From Ectocarpus siliculosus (taxonomy: Eukaryota > Sar > Phaeophyceae > Ectocarpales > Ectocarpaceae), in NCBI GenBank assembly GCA_000310025.1, contig FN649728.1, forward strand, positions 4,990,056 through 5,054,055: DNA of 64,000 bases, read 5' to 3'. This document shows, piece after piece, positions 37,201 to 49,200 of the stretch. The notes beneath the pieces were generated by a model. It saw only the letters and a program-made list of their open reading frames with translations, had not been told where the DNA came from and did not search any database. Made by a program: the position numbers and the translations under genes. Each line of letters opens with the position of its first letter. The stretch's first letter is position 1.

Positions 37201-40200
37201 AGCCCTCCTGAGATGAGTGCTGGCTGTGGAGTACAACGTAGCAGTGGAGAAAGACTGGAGGAGGAAGAGGAGGCAGAGGAGGAAGAGGAAGCCGAAGTCC
37301 TGATGAACCTGTGGGCTGACCAGCCAGGTGCCGACATAACCACCAAAAAGGCGGACTGGAACGCTAGTGCTATGGTGGCGCTCCAAGAAGTGCTGCCCGG
37401 GGTGCCCGAAGTGAGTTTGCCGTTATTTATTTTCTGTCATGGGCCTCCAACGTTTCCGGATGGTGTTCATGTTTGCTTACGGATCCCATTGCTTGGATGA
37501 GAAACAGTTGCGGCTGAAACTGAATGGACAGCTTCAGCAGGGTTCCAAACTCCACTGCTGCCAAGCTCGGATAGACGTTGGTTGGAAGACGTTAGAGTTG
37601 ACACGAAAGCCTGAAGACACACTGGTCACTCTGTCAAATTATTGGTTGTAACGGATCAGTCGTCGTTTGATGGAATCGCGAATTCTATGGCTAACATGTG
37701 AGTGCCCCTTCCGCCTTTCTGTTAGTGGATCTAAATGATCTAAGACGGTGGCAAAACACTCTATTACAGGTTCATCAACACATGTAGCGATATATTTCGC
37801 GTGAGATACGTGGTGGTCCTGAAAGCTTCGAAACAGAACTGTCCGCACAACATAGAACGCAGAAACTAGGATATTGGCCATCGATCGCTTGAAGAACGCG
37901 TAGTGGTGCCCGGTACGACCGAGATTGTGTGGCAAACAACCTCGAGTCTCGGGTAGGATGCACGTGACTATCCTCCCCTCCCCTCTCCCGTCCTCCCGCC
38001 CTCTCGCATGTCGTTCCAACCCCCGCTTAAAAAAACATCATCGCTGTGGCGCAAGCTCCATGCTGACACCCTCACCCCCTCGTCCTGAAACAATCTTGTT
38101 AGGGTCTCCACACCTCTGCTGAATCTTTCAAGCCCGTTCCCGGTGGTCGACTGATCATGCGCGTGAAACATGACCTGGAGCCCAACGGTCTTCCATTCAC
38201 GGCCAAGTCAGCCAAGGTGAGTTGGACACTGCTTTCACAAGCACCGATAGCTCTAACCGACTGACCAAAGAAGTGCGTCAATTGTAGTAGGACAAAAACA
38301 CAAAACGTGTGTGAATATGGGTTACTCTGTATCATCAAGTCATCCTCAGAGTATCGAACATAGAATTCAGTGCAGGCATGACGAACACTCTGGCTTCAAG
38401 AAAAAGGACATGAGACCGGCTGTGGTAGTAGCCGGTCAGCAATTGGGGAGGTCCCCGGATTAGGAGACCCACTGGCAGATTGATGATTAAGCCGTGACCG
38501 ACTTCCACCCAGACAGATCCGACTCGTGAAAGGAGGAGCACCGAGAGTGTTTCGGGTCCTGCTGCAGCCAGGCCTTGGGTGCTGCATCGGGTTTTTCTGC
38601 ACGCATGCGATCGAGACCGGGGACGCGGGTCAGGTCTGGGAAGAAGCCGGGTACAATCAGGTTACGGAGACTGGCAAGTATGACGGCGCGAGGTGAGCTG
38701 GACTACAGAAGAAATGTTTTATAGAAGTATGTCTATTGTCTCTGAATTGGTTTCCTTGTTGTGCTGGTATGTGATATGCATCTAGGAGTATTGAAAATTT
38801 CTCCAGACTCTGCTTTCTAGACAGATACTGCTAGACAGGGCCTTCCGTGGCCCAAGGGAATAACTTAACACTCTGGAGACACGAAAGGAAAGCTACCGCA
38901 GGTTCTTCATGAAGGAAGGGGGAAGCTACGTATTGGTTGGTGAACAGGCTTTAGTTCCTCGACAATGTTTTCATGATGTATCGTAGCAGTCGTAACAATG
39001 CGGGCGAAGGGACAGGATGCGAAACCCGGCCGTCAAGCGCGAGAAAAGCTCTCTCTCGACGAGATTTCTCCATAATCACCCTTTTCATCATTCTGCTTTT
39101 TGGGTATTATTTTGATCATGCTAGATATCGCGAACGAGAATACCAGCAAGTTTTGTATCGCCATAGCAGCACCTACTGTCCCTCCAGACTCTTTCTGCTC
39201 CAGAATCGATCGTCCTGATAGTTCGTTGTTAGGGCCTTAGCTGTTGGCATCTCGTCTCCGCAGATATCCTAATAGCCTTGGGGCTGGATACGGCTGGTTT
39301 GGCAAGTTTATCGCAAACGACCGAAAAAAAACGGCGCAAATACGCTGCTAACCCATCACCACATTTAGTTTTGAGTTGTGAGAGCAGCACCCGTCATTCT
39401 TTGGTTGGGCACTTGGTTTATTACTTCGTTTCAATTGGTCTTTGTCGATGCTCCGCAGGCCAGGAGAATGGAAAATTCTATTCAGGCGATCATTCAGAGT
39501 GGTGGGAGAATGCCCAAAACCCATCGGCCAACCGGAATCATCACCCGTTTCCGCCGATCCATCAGATGGAGGGGCGGGTAGTGGTGGGGGGTCACCTGAA
39601 AGCAGGTATCATGTCAACTAATCAACACGCATTGTTTCAGTCACTTTATACCTCCCCAAGAGGTCAAGTCAGACATGCCGCAATACTTCAAATACTTCTG
39701 GTAAGAGAACTACCCGGGCCCATCGTATCTCCTAACCCCTACCTACTTCACCCGACGGCGAACTCTGAAATCTCACAAGGCAGTTTTTCTTGGCGTTGTG
39801 TGTGGTGTGTGCTGGGGGTCCAACAAGGCGTTTCCAGAAACCCAAGGCACCATTTTCTTCAGCGTGATGTCTTTGTTGTTGTCATTATTGAATTTATTGA
39901 ATTATGAAGATGTTGATCAGGCCCAACGTCGTGGCTCCACGGCCGCAGCAAATCTGCGTGCCGGAGTGTCGAGAGGGAGCCCAGAAGAGATGAAAAGTGA
40001 CCAACACCCCGGGAATTCTCGCCTCGTGGGACCTTGTTATTCTTTGCAGGAATATAGTTCCCTCGGAGAACACCCCGAGGCGCTCTCAATTATTATTGTA
40101 CTCAACCCTCGAAGGGTACTGCGGAATACGTTTTCCCCCGAAAATATGAAAGCAGCCCATCGAGAGAGGGTGATATATGCTCCTTACGACAACAAACATG

Positions 40201-43200
40201 TGCAACAGAACGGATTCGAATCCTAGTATGCTTTGTTTGTGATGTCGTGTGCAGATATCCCTCGATTGACGTATCTTTCAGTGTTGCGGTGGGCACTACG
40301 AAATTGGTCTTGGACAATCGAAGGAGTTGGATTCTCACCGGAAGCAGAAGAAGGGACTCATGGAGGAGTCATGGATGAAATCGATAGCGTATGCAAAAGC
40401 AAAGCCTTCTATGGTCCGTACGAGATGTGTCTTTTCTACTTTGCCGCTGTAACTCCACCTTGTACATATTCGCCGCATTCGCACGTTTCGTTGGTTCGGC
40501 GATAGTATTCCCGAAACTGCACCTGAAGGGGTCGTACACGAGGAGAACGCCGCTGATACCGGCATCATTGCAGCGACAGGCGACAGCACCGAAAACAGCA
40601 GTTGTCGAGGACAGCGATTGGAAGAGGCAGAATATCTTTGCTTCGTCAGGGCTATCTTGCATCTTCCAGACGAAGAGTCCCGCCCTTCCGTGAGTGGCAT
40701 GTTGTTCTCCACTTCACACCTCGGGTGATTTTCATCCACAATATCTAGTCGCACGCTGTTTCGTGATCTTCATCCACGCTAAGCTTTCTCGCCTTGCCTC
40801 CTCCCCTTCTCCCTCCCCGAAGGTTTGCACTGCCACAAAACAGTTTTCGGCATGGTTTAATTTAATGGAAGAGGCACTACGCCAGACATCATGATTTGGA
40901 TTTGGCGCTTGCTTTGCTCACCTCTATATCAGGCATCTTCTCCGTGCGACAAGCGTCATGGCAACCCATCCCTACCGTAGAATCTTCATCAGCAAGTAGC
41001 TCCAGTCTTACCTGCGCCCACTACTGTAGTTGTTGAAAACGTCACTAGACATGCAACTCCTACAATATCAATGTCATCAACGCCATCATGGTTATCGATC
41101 TTCTGTGTGTCCCTACAATAACCATATCGTCACTACCTACCATGACCAACATCAAGGTCATTGTTTTTTTGCAAATACGCCTGGTGATCATGGAGGCTGC
41201 CTACCATGTCTCCACGAGTGATGTTCTCTATGCGCAGGAGTTCAAACTATCCCCAAGCAAACAGGTTTCCCCTTTTTTCCCGAGCGAGAATGGGAAGGGG
41301 GGGGGGGTCCGAGGGGCTGAGGATGCGAAAACGCATACTTCATGCGAAAACGCGCAGAACTGCGTTTTCCCATGTGTTGGACTCGATAAGTGCGACACAA
41401 CATGATCACAGAAAACGTAAGCAGGAAGCAGTAGCACTTCATGGCACACAGGTGCAACAAAGAATGACAGTCTGCTTAAGGAAGATTTCAATGTGCTCAA
41501 AATTTCAGCTGTCGTACCGTGCACTCGAACGTTGCCGGTATGTCAATTAGTACTCCCATATTTGTGTTGTTTGTTGGTACCATGAACCTCAACTAGTTCA
41601 GCTACTCTTCAAAATACTCGGACAATGGACAAAATATTCCGACACCAGTTTTTTCGACAGCCAATCTTCAAACTGCTCTGCACAACACCGCTGATCTTCA
41701 CACCGCTAAGAATGTACGCCTCGAAAGGTTACCGGACCGGTATCAAACATGCACCGCAACCGTTGCCATGCATGTGTTCACATGTCGTGTGTGTGGTTTT
41801 TCCACACTCATCAAGCGTACGATGGGGCAACACAGCGTTCACGGGCTCGGGTTCGTTGGACACGCGAAGAAAAACTGTACCTGGTACCTGATTTCACCTG
41901 GATTTTCTTTCATGTAGGTGAGGAATCAACGGACCCTCTGAGAAGAACCTTTGACTGTCATTTCACAGGTGCGCTTGGCTTTTGTCGACGAGGACACGGG
42001 CAGGGAGATGCTCTCGCCGTCGCTCCATACCAACGCAGTGCCGTTGGCACCAAACAAGTGCGGCTACTCTGTGCTTGCAGCCGCTTGTGGCAGGTACACA
42101 GCACAAATGAAGGGTGGTGGGGGGCGATAGATCGTGAAGCTCGCATCCTTTTCGAGCCAGAGCACAAATCTCATTCTCGACATTGGCACTGCCCACGCGT
42201 GAGGCGCGCTGCAGGTTTCTACCAAATTCTTAAGGGGAAAAGATGGTTGAAGTATTCACAAATGTGACTCAACTCTTGTAACCAAGCTTTGGGTAAGACG
42301 CAACTCACATTGTTCGGCGGCTCCGTCCTCAAGAGGGATCCTGCACCCAAAATTCTTGTCTGTTGCGCGCTGCATTCTGATGTGTTGCATTCAATGCCAT
42401 AAATCAGGGCAAAGGCGATCCCAAAGGGCGCGTGGAGGTTGCAGCTGTTGAGTGATCGTCCCCTACTTCCTCTGAAGCTTAGAGCGGATGGAGGAGGGGA
42501 TGGTTCTGATCCATCGGCCAACTCTGCGAAAGGTGTTTCTGTCGTTAGCCATCCGGATGGCGGGACAGGAAAGGAAGCTGCACATGGAGGATCGGCAACA
42601 ACTGTTGTACCGTGCCAAGAGCGCGTGGTTTATGGGGGGGTGTACGTCCCGAACAAGTACCTTCGGCTGTTCAAGTGAGAACCGCATTTTGAGTAAAGCG
42701 AGCATGGAAGAAATAACTTTGTATTGTAGTGAATAAACCCTGTATCGAATATCGAACCTATCCAGTTGAAGAAGGAATCGCTTGAGAGCGGCTCCATTAG
42801 ATCAAAATCTCCAACTCTTACCCATGATCGAGGTACGGTGCAAGAAGAGTGCTGGTGTTCTTTCGAGTACTTGTTTCCCGACGCCGTCCAGCCACCCGGC
42901 AACGATGCAAGGAAACGACCGCCGAACTATCTCCTCCAAGTTCAACCGCAACCGCAACCGCAACCTCGCGTGCCCTGAAACGACAGATGATGAGTTAGCG
43001 CTAAACAAACCAAAGGGACTCAATAGACGTGTATGTGTCGATCTCTCTCTCTCTCCTTTACTGCTGTGTCTCTTACACTCATTTTCCCGAGGCAGGGACG
43101 TGTTGAAGTGCGCGTCGCCGCTACCGTTCGCTGTCCGATTGCGGTGCTCGCTTCCGGGAATCTGCCTCCGCCTCTTGTTTCTCGACGCTGCGACTGGAGA

Positions 43201-46200
43201 AACTATCCGCGACATCCGCGGTAAACATATTTTACAGGCGAGAGTCATCAACATTGGCCCTTTTGCTATTAGGAGGTGGTCCGTACATCCGTGTTTTCAA
43301 ACTTGTTCTGAAAGCAAGAAGACTAGCACTCTTCTTGTAGATGTCTCTGATGAGATGTGGTTGTTGTCCCTAACGCACGGGCCTTCCAATTGACGGGAAA
43401 CGTTTTCTTTCTTGAGTTATTGTTTAACTGCGACATGAATTCCTCGACATGTGAGGCAGGCACAAATACTAATTTTCACTGGCAAGGGGAAGAGGAGGAG
43501 AGGTTGGTTTCTCTCAGTTCTCGAAGTGCCCACAGTGCTCAGTTCGAGTAGGCCAGATCGATCGTGTCATCGTCAATAGGTGACGCCCCGGTCATGATTG
43601 TTCTTGTTCCGATTCCAAAAAGCTACTTCGCAATTGTTCTATTGCTTGTAATCAACGTTGTTAGTCTGCACTGGAAATGCGTTTGTGTAAGCCTACTTTG
43701 GACCCTCTTCGGTAGCAATTACATCTATGTCAACTTATGTTGCCGGACCCGACCCAACCCGACAGGCCCTTGCCGTCACACCGCCGTCGGCAACAGAGAT
43801 TGACCCTTCGAGCCTATCAACAAACGAAATGCCCTCCAAGGACAAGGGTAAGGGAGGAAGCACGGACAAAGCAGCGGGAGCGGCCGCGGCGGCTGAGCAA
43901 GCTGCTCTGGCAGCACCAAAAATAATCATTGAGGCCGCGCTTGATTGGGAAAAAATGGAGGTAAGTATCACCACACGGTTCTGTCACGACGTGCGTATTT
44001 TTTCCAACGTTTTGCGTTCATTGTTTTTCGGCCCGTATGTTCTGTCACGACGTGCGCATTTTTTCTAACGTTTTGCGTTCATTGTTTTTCGGCCCGTGTG
44101 CTCGATAATCCAACTGGATGCGTTTTGCAGACATATGCCAACAAGTAGTTGTTTAGTTGGCGTGGATATTAGCGAGGTGGACCAGCCAAGGTTTTTACGC
44201 CCTTCATTGTGTTTCTTTGGGACCACTTGGTTCGACAGCTTATTAGCGTTGTCTCCCGAAGAATCTTCCAACGTGTTACTGCAGTATCCATCCACTCCGT
44301 CGAATGCAGGGCTCTCACAACCTGACTTTTGTTATACGGTTTCAAACGTTGCATTATCCGCAACCCCAAGGGTGATGGGTCTTGACTCCAGGTACCCTTC
44401 TGATTGCACGCAGGTTTCACCAAGCCTACTGTCCGAGCTCCCCCATTACTTCCAACCCACACCGGAGGGGATGGCCCACTTCTGCCCCCCCCCCGTAGAG
44501 ATCCCTTCAAGGAATTCTTCCAGACCAAGCACCAGGTGATGCATAGATATCACATGCGACGCCGTAGGCTCGAGGGATATTGAGGATCAGGGCAAGGTTT
44601 TCACCAAGCGACAGTTTACATACAAAAATACATGCTTCGAAAGTATCAAGGCCGTGAACGGTTGTTTTCGTGGACGTGCTTGTAGGCTATACTGCAGGGA
44701 ACCTACGTATAAAAGTGTATTTAGCGCAGCCCTCAAATACGTAGCGCGAAATTCTCCTCAAAAGCGCCCGCCTGCGGTGAAACTTAATTCAAGCCCTCAT
44801 GCGTGGATTCTGGTTGGGATCTCTCATAGCAGTTTCTTATCCTGCACCTGACAGCGGCATGCACTTTTGAAGTTCGTTCTATGACGAAACTACCTCGTAG
44901 ACTCATTTCAAGAACTTTTTCATGTGGGACGATGCCGGGGGCGGCAGCAGCGAGGAGGAAACCCAGCAATGTGACAAGGGTGCAGGGGGAGGAGGCGATA
45001 TCTCTAGGTCCTCTTGCACCGGAGACGGAGAAACGACGATATCAACCCCATCAATTTCAGCACCAACAGCAACTGAGACGGGAGCGTCGTCGTTAGCTCT
45101 GGTGCCAGGCACAGAGTTACCTGACAGGAGTCCCGAAGACTGTATGAAGAGAAACGATCACAAGAGTAATCCAGAGCAACCGGTGCGGTGGTGGCTTGAG
45201 ATCGTGGGAGCAGGGGAGGTAAGCGTTGCCATGGCGCTGTGTCCGCCGCAGAAGCCACGGCTGTAGCGTGTTGTTACCTGTTTGTGTTTATCCAGTTCTT
45301 TATGACAACTGCGGTTCCCCCCGTTCACCCACGATCCTTATCTCATGACCGGTCTCCGAACAATCAGCTCGAGATTTTTCGACGCAGAAGAGCTCGAGGC
45401 TATCCCTTCTCTGCCATCCTAGATAGGACAAGACCGAAAGGATACCAAGTGTTTCCTGTTTCAAAAGCGAAAATAGGTGTAGAATCGAAGATGACAGGCA
45501 AAGACGAAACTTGAACCATGACGACCAAGGCTAACTTGTGCAGTCGTTGCCCGGAAATTGCACTATAACCCGATAGATTAGTGACGTCTAAACAGAGAGC
45601 TACTTGTTTACCTACTTCCGTCACATGACTCGAATCAGTCGATTCAAGCTACTTGCGCGTTTCCTTCTTACATTCTTGGGCCACCGCCTTGTTTCTTCTC
45701 TGTCTATTCTGTTTGTTCGTCGGCGTCAATCGTGGGCAATTTTCTCACAAATTCGCTCTTTATCTAGGTGGAGATGGCTCATGACATGTCCAGAGTGGAC
45801 AGTGAGAACAAGGAAGTCGAAAGGTGAGACCATGATGTAGAGGGAAACGAGAAACCCCTCCTAAGTTCTTGGTGCTCCATCGCGAGGTACGAATACTACC
45901 TTCTTGTCATGGCTCATCCGGCCGTGTATGAAGATTATTATTGTCGCTGATCCGCACACTAGTCCTGAATCCGACTTGCAACATAAATGACAATATCTTA
46001 CGACAAACTTGACTTAAACTACTGTACCAGAAAGAGAGAAGAGACAGAAAATTGTGATAGATACATGGTTCCCCTGCGGGAGATAGGTGATTTGCCTCCC
46101 GGGGGCAGCATATGGTGCTTGTGGGAGACTATAATAGACCATCGCCGGACTCAAAAACAAAAAAACATGAAATAATTTAGAAGGAAGAAGTATCTTTTAC

Positions 46201-49200
46201 TTCTTCACTTCACGGCGTCCGTAGGGCTCTTGTCAGGAATATTGATGGTGCTCGTCATGGCTGACATACACGATCAAAAGACTCGGTACAGACCGCGAGA
46301 GAACAACCCCCCCCTCCCCCCCTGACCGGGGACATAGGCCGTCGAGAACGTCGACGAAGACATAGGACGGTAGACGACGAAGGCGACAAGTTCAAATGTG
46401 ATTGCGGCTTCGAATGCGAAGACCGTGTTCATGTAGTCGCGGAATGCCCGTGGTACGAAGAGGAGAGGGAAGTGTACATGACCGAACAGGGAAAAATACA
46501 AGGGACGTACAGGGAGATGTTTGAGGCATGGAATAGAGAGGAGAGGACAGTAGCTGTACTGGGGAGTAGGAAGTGGTTTGAAAAGGCGGGAAGGGATATC
46601 GTTAGGATAGACAGACTAGGGAAGACATTTTTGAGCCACCTTTGGCAAAGTAGGAAGGAACGATTGGCCATCGGTGATCGGTCCTGTGGGAACAGTGCTC
46701 CGTCTCGAAAGGGACGCGTGGTCGATGGTCTAACCGCTAAGGCATGCAAAACATAAGAGTACGCCCCCCCGCCCCCAGACATGCAGAAGTTGAATTGGCA
46801 GTACAAGGTAAGTAGAATGTCGGACGATAGACTACCAGCCATGGTTGACGAGGCAGCTTGGGGAAAAGCGACTCCAGGGAAGAAGGGAATCAGATGGGAC
46901 AAGGTGGTAGAGAAGGTTTGGAAGGAGATAGGAGACGAGGAGGAGACGTTGGACACGGAAGGGTTCGGGGGGTTCAAGACGAAAGTCAAGGAGATGCTAG
47001 AGAGTGGGGAGGAGGCAACCCTTCGGAAGAAGGTACGAAGCGAAGACCACTTGGAGATATACGGGAAGTTGAAAGAAGGGATAGGGATGAAGACGTACTT
47101 GGACGGCCCCATGGACTATGCGAAAAAGCTGAAATTGCAATTTCGAGTAGGCGATCTGGACTTGCCAGAACGGAGGAAGAGGTATACCAGCCGTAGGAGA
47201 GAGGAAGAGGAGGATAGACACACATGTCCATGTGGCAAATCGGAGGAGAGTAGACCCCACATAGTTGGGGAGTGTGAGTTGTACAGGAAGGAAAGAGAGG
47301 ATCTCGAGGAGGAAATGAGACAGAGAGGGTGTGACATGGACAAGTTTGGTAAATTAGACAACAGCGAAAAAACGATCGCGATAATTGGGGATAGATGGTG
47401 GGCACAAGAGGCCCTAGAGGACGGGGATAAGATGTGCAAGAAATATTTATGGAGTTTGTGGCAGAAACGTAAAGAGCTCCCAAATGTTGGTGGTGTCTCT
47501 AGTAGGTGTAGGAACGGTGCTCCGTCTCGAAAGGGACGCGTGGTCAATGGTCAAATGACTACGGCAAGCAACAAATGAGTACGCCCCCCCCCCCCCCCCC
47601 CCCNNNNNNNNNNNNNNNNNNNNNNNNNNNNNNNNNNNNNNNNNNNNNNNNNNNNNNNNNNNNNNNNNNNNNNNNNNNNNNNNNNNNNNNNNNNNNNNNN
47701 NNNNNNNNNNNNNNNNNNNNNNNNNNNNNNNNNNNNNNNNNNNNNNNNNNNNNNNNNNNNNNNNNNNNNNNNNNNNNNNNNNNNNNNNNNNNNNNNNNNN
47801 NNNNNNNNNNNNNNNNNNNNNNNNNNNNNNNNNNNNNNNNNNNNNNNNNNNNNNNNNNNNNNNNNNNNNNNNNNNNNNNNNNNNNNNNNNNNNNNNNNNN
47901 NNNNNNNNNNNNNNNNNNNNNNNNNNNNNNNNNNNNNNNNNNNNNNNNNNNNNNNNNNNNNNNNNNNNNNNNNNNNNNNNCCCCCCCCCCCCCCCCCCCC
48001 CCCCCCCTGACCGCTTCCTTCGCTTTCGGAACCCAACCCTGCATGTATGTATCTACACAGTTGGGAGGCCGCAACACCAGGAAGAGCTGATAGAGCGGCG
48101 CTCCTGTGGACCCAACGCCAGGCGTCCAAGGTGACCGCTTGAGTGATTCATCAGGCGGGAACTGTTGATTTTCGCGGTGAAAGGAAACCTTGTTGATCAG
48201 CTTTGAGCGGCGAGGTGGAATTGGCTTTCGACACCTTCCGAGGCACGCTGCTCTGCTAAGTAGAAAAACTCAAATAAACAAGAACGTCGTGACAAGAGCG
48301 GCTGGCGACGAATCGATTATCTTATTCACAACCCTCAGCGACGTTCTGGTACGAGTGCACCATGCGCGCGTCCGTCACATCACCAGACGCCCCACAAGTT
48401 CGATAATCCGTTGTCCTGTCCCCCTCTATTTATAGGTGGCTAGTCTCGGGAACGGGGACAGGTCGCTGACATCCTCGTCTTCGCCCGAAAACGTGGCAAC
48501 ATCCAGCCCCACGACAAGCTCCAACGTTAGCGTCAACCCTAAACCGGGTGAGGAGGGGTACGAGGATTGGATCAAGGCGAGGGCCGCGGCTGTTGGTGTT
48601 CCTGTCACTCTGGAGAGAGAGCGCCACGCTAGGTGGGCCCTGCCTTAACGTTTCTGGAGTGTACCGACACGACATTCTGTTCGATTTTGTCAGCCTTGGC
48701 TGGTCGGGCTGACGTAGGCGTCACCGGAAGATGCCATGATTGCGCTAAGCGTCTTCTTCAGCCCCTCTCCATCTTATTATGGGGATCATTTGGCGTGAAT
48801 CGGGACCAGGGCCAGACTTAAGTTTAGGTTTACAATAGGGTGGACATATGGGTCTCTTTTGACGTCAGTGGTATCCCAGGTGTAGATCGAAACAGGTGAT
48901 GAAACAACGTGAAAAAAACCATATGTGGCCCCCAAGCGTGATATCCATCTGACTACAACAGAAGCCCATCTACTGTAGCGGTTCCTTCGCTTCCCTCCCC
49001 CCCAGCTTCCCTCCTCTTCTGCTCTATACGAAGCCGGCTGAATAACCCCGTCCTGAATATCGCGATATTGTCGGCCCCTCCTCGCGGTGTGTTGATCCGC
49101 TCTTCATTGCTACGAGCGAAGCCGGTTGGCGCTTTTGGCGATGCCAGCGACAGGAGCAATATTCACGCCGGAACCAATAGCGCCATCCAGTGGCAGTCCC

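Noticed and set aside
46429..47112. 227-codon minus-strand frame
   Set aside because: It is the antisense of LINE copies A and B, whose plus-strand frames carry the recognisable motifs.
47551..48129. Open frames crossing the N run
   Set aside because: They consist of poly-Gly or poly-Pro from the C tract and unknown residues, an artefact of the assembly gap.
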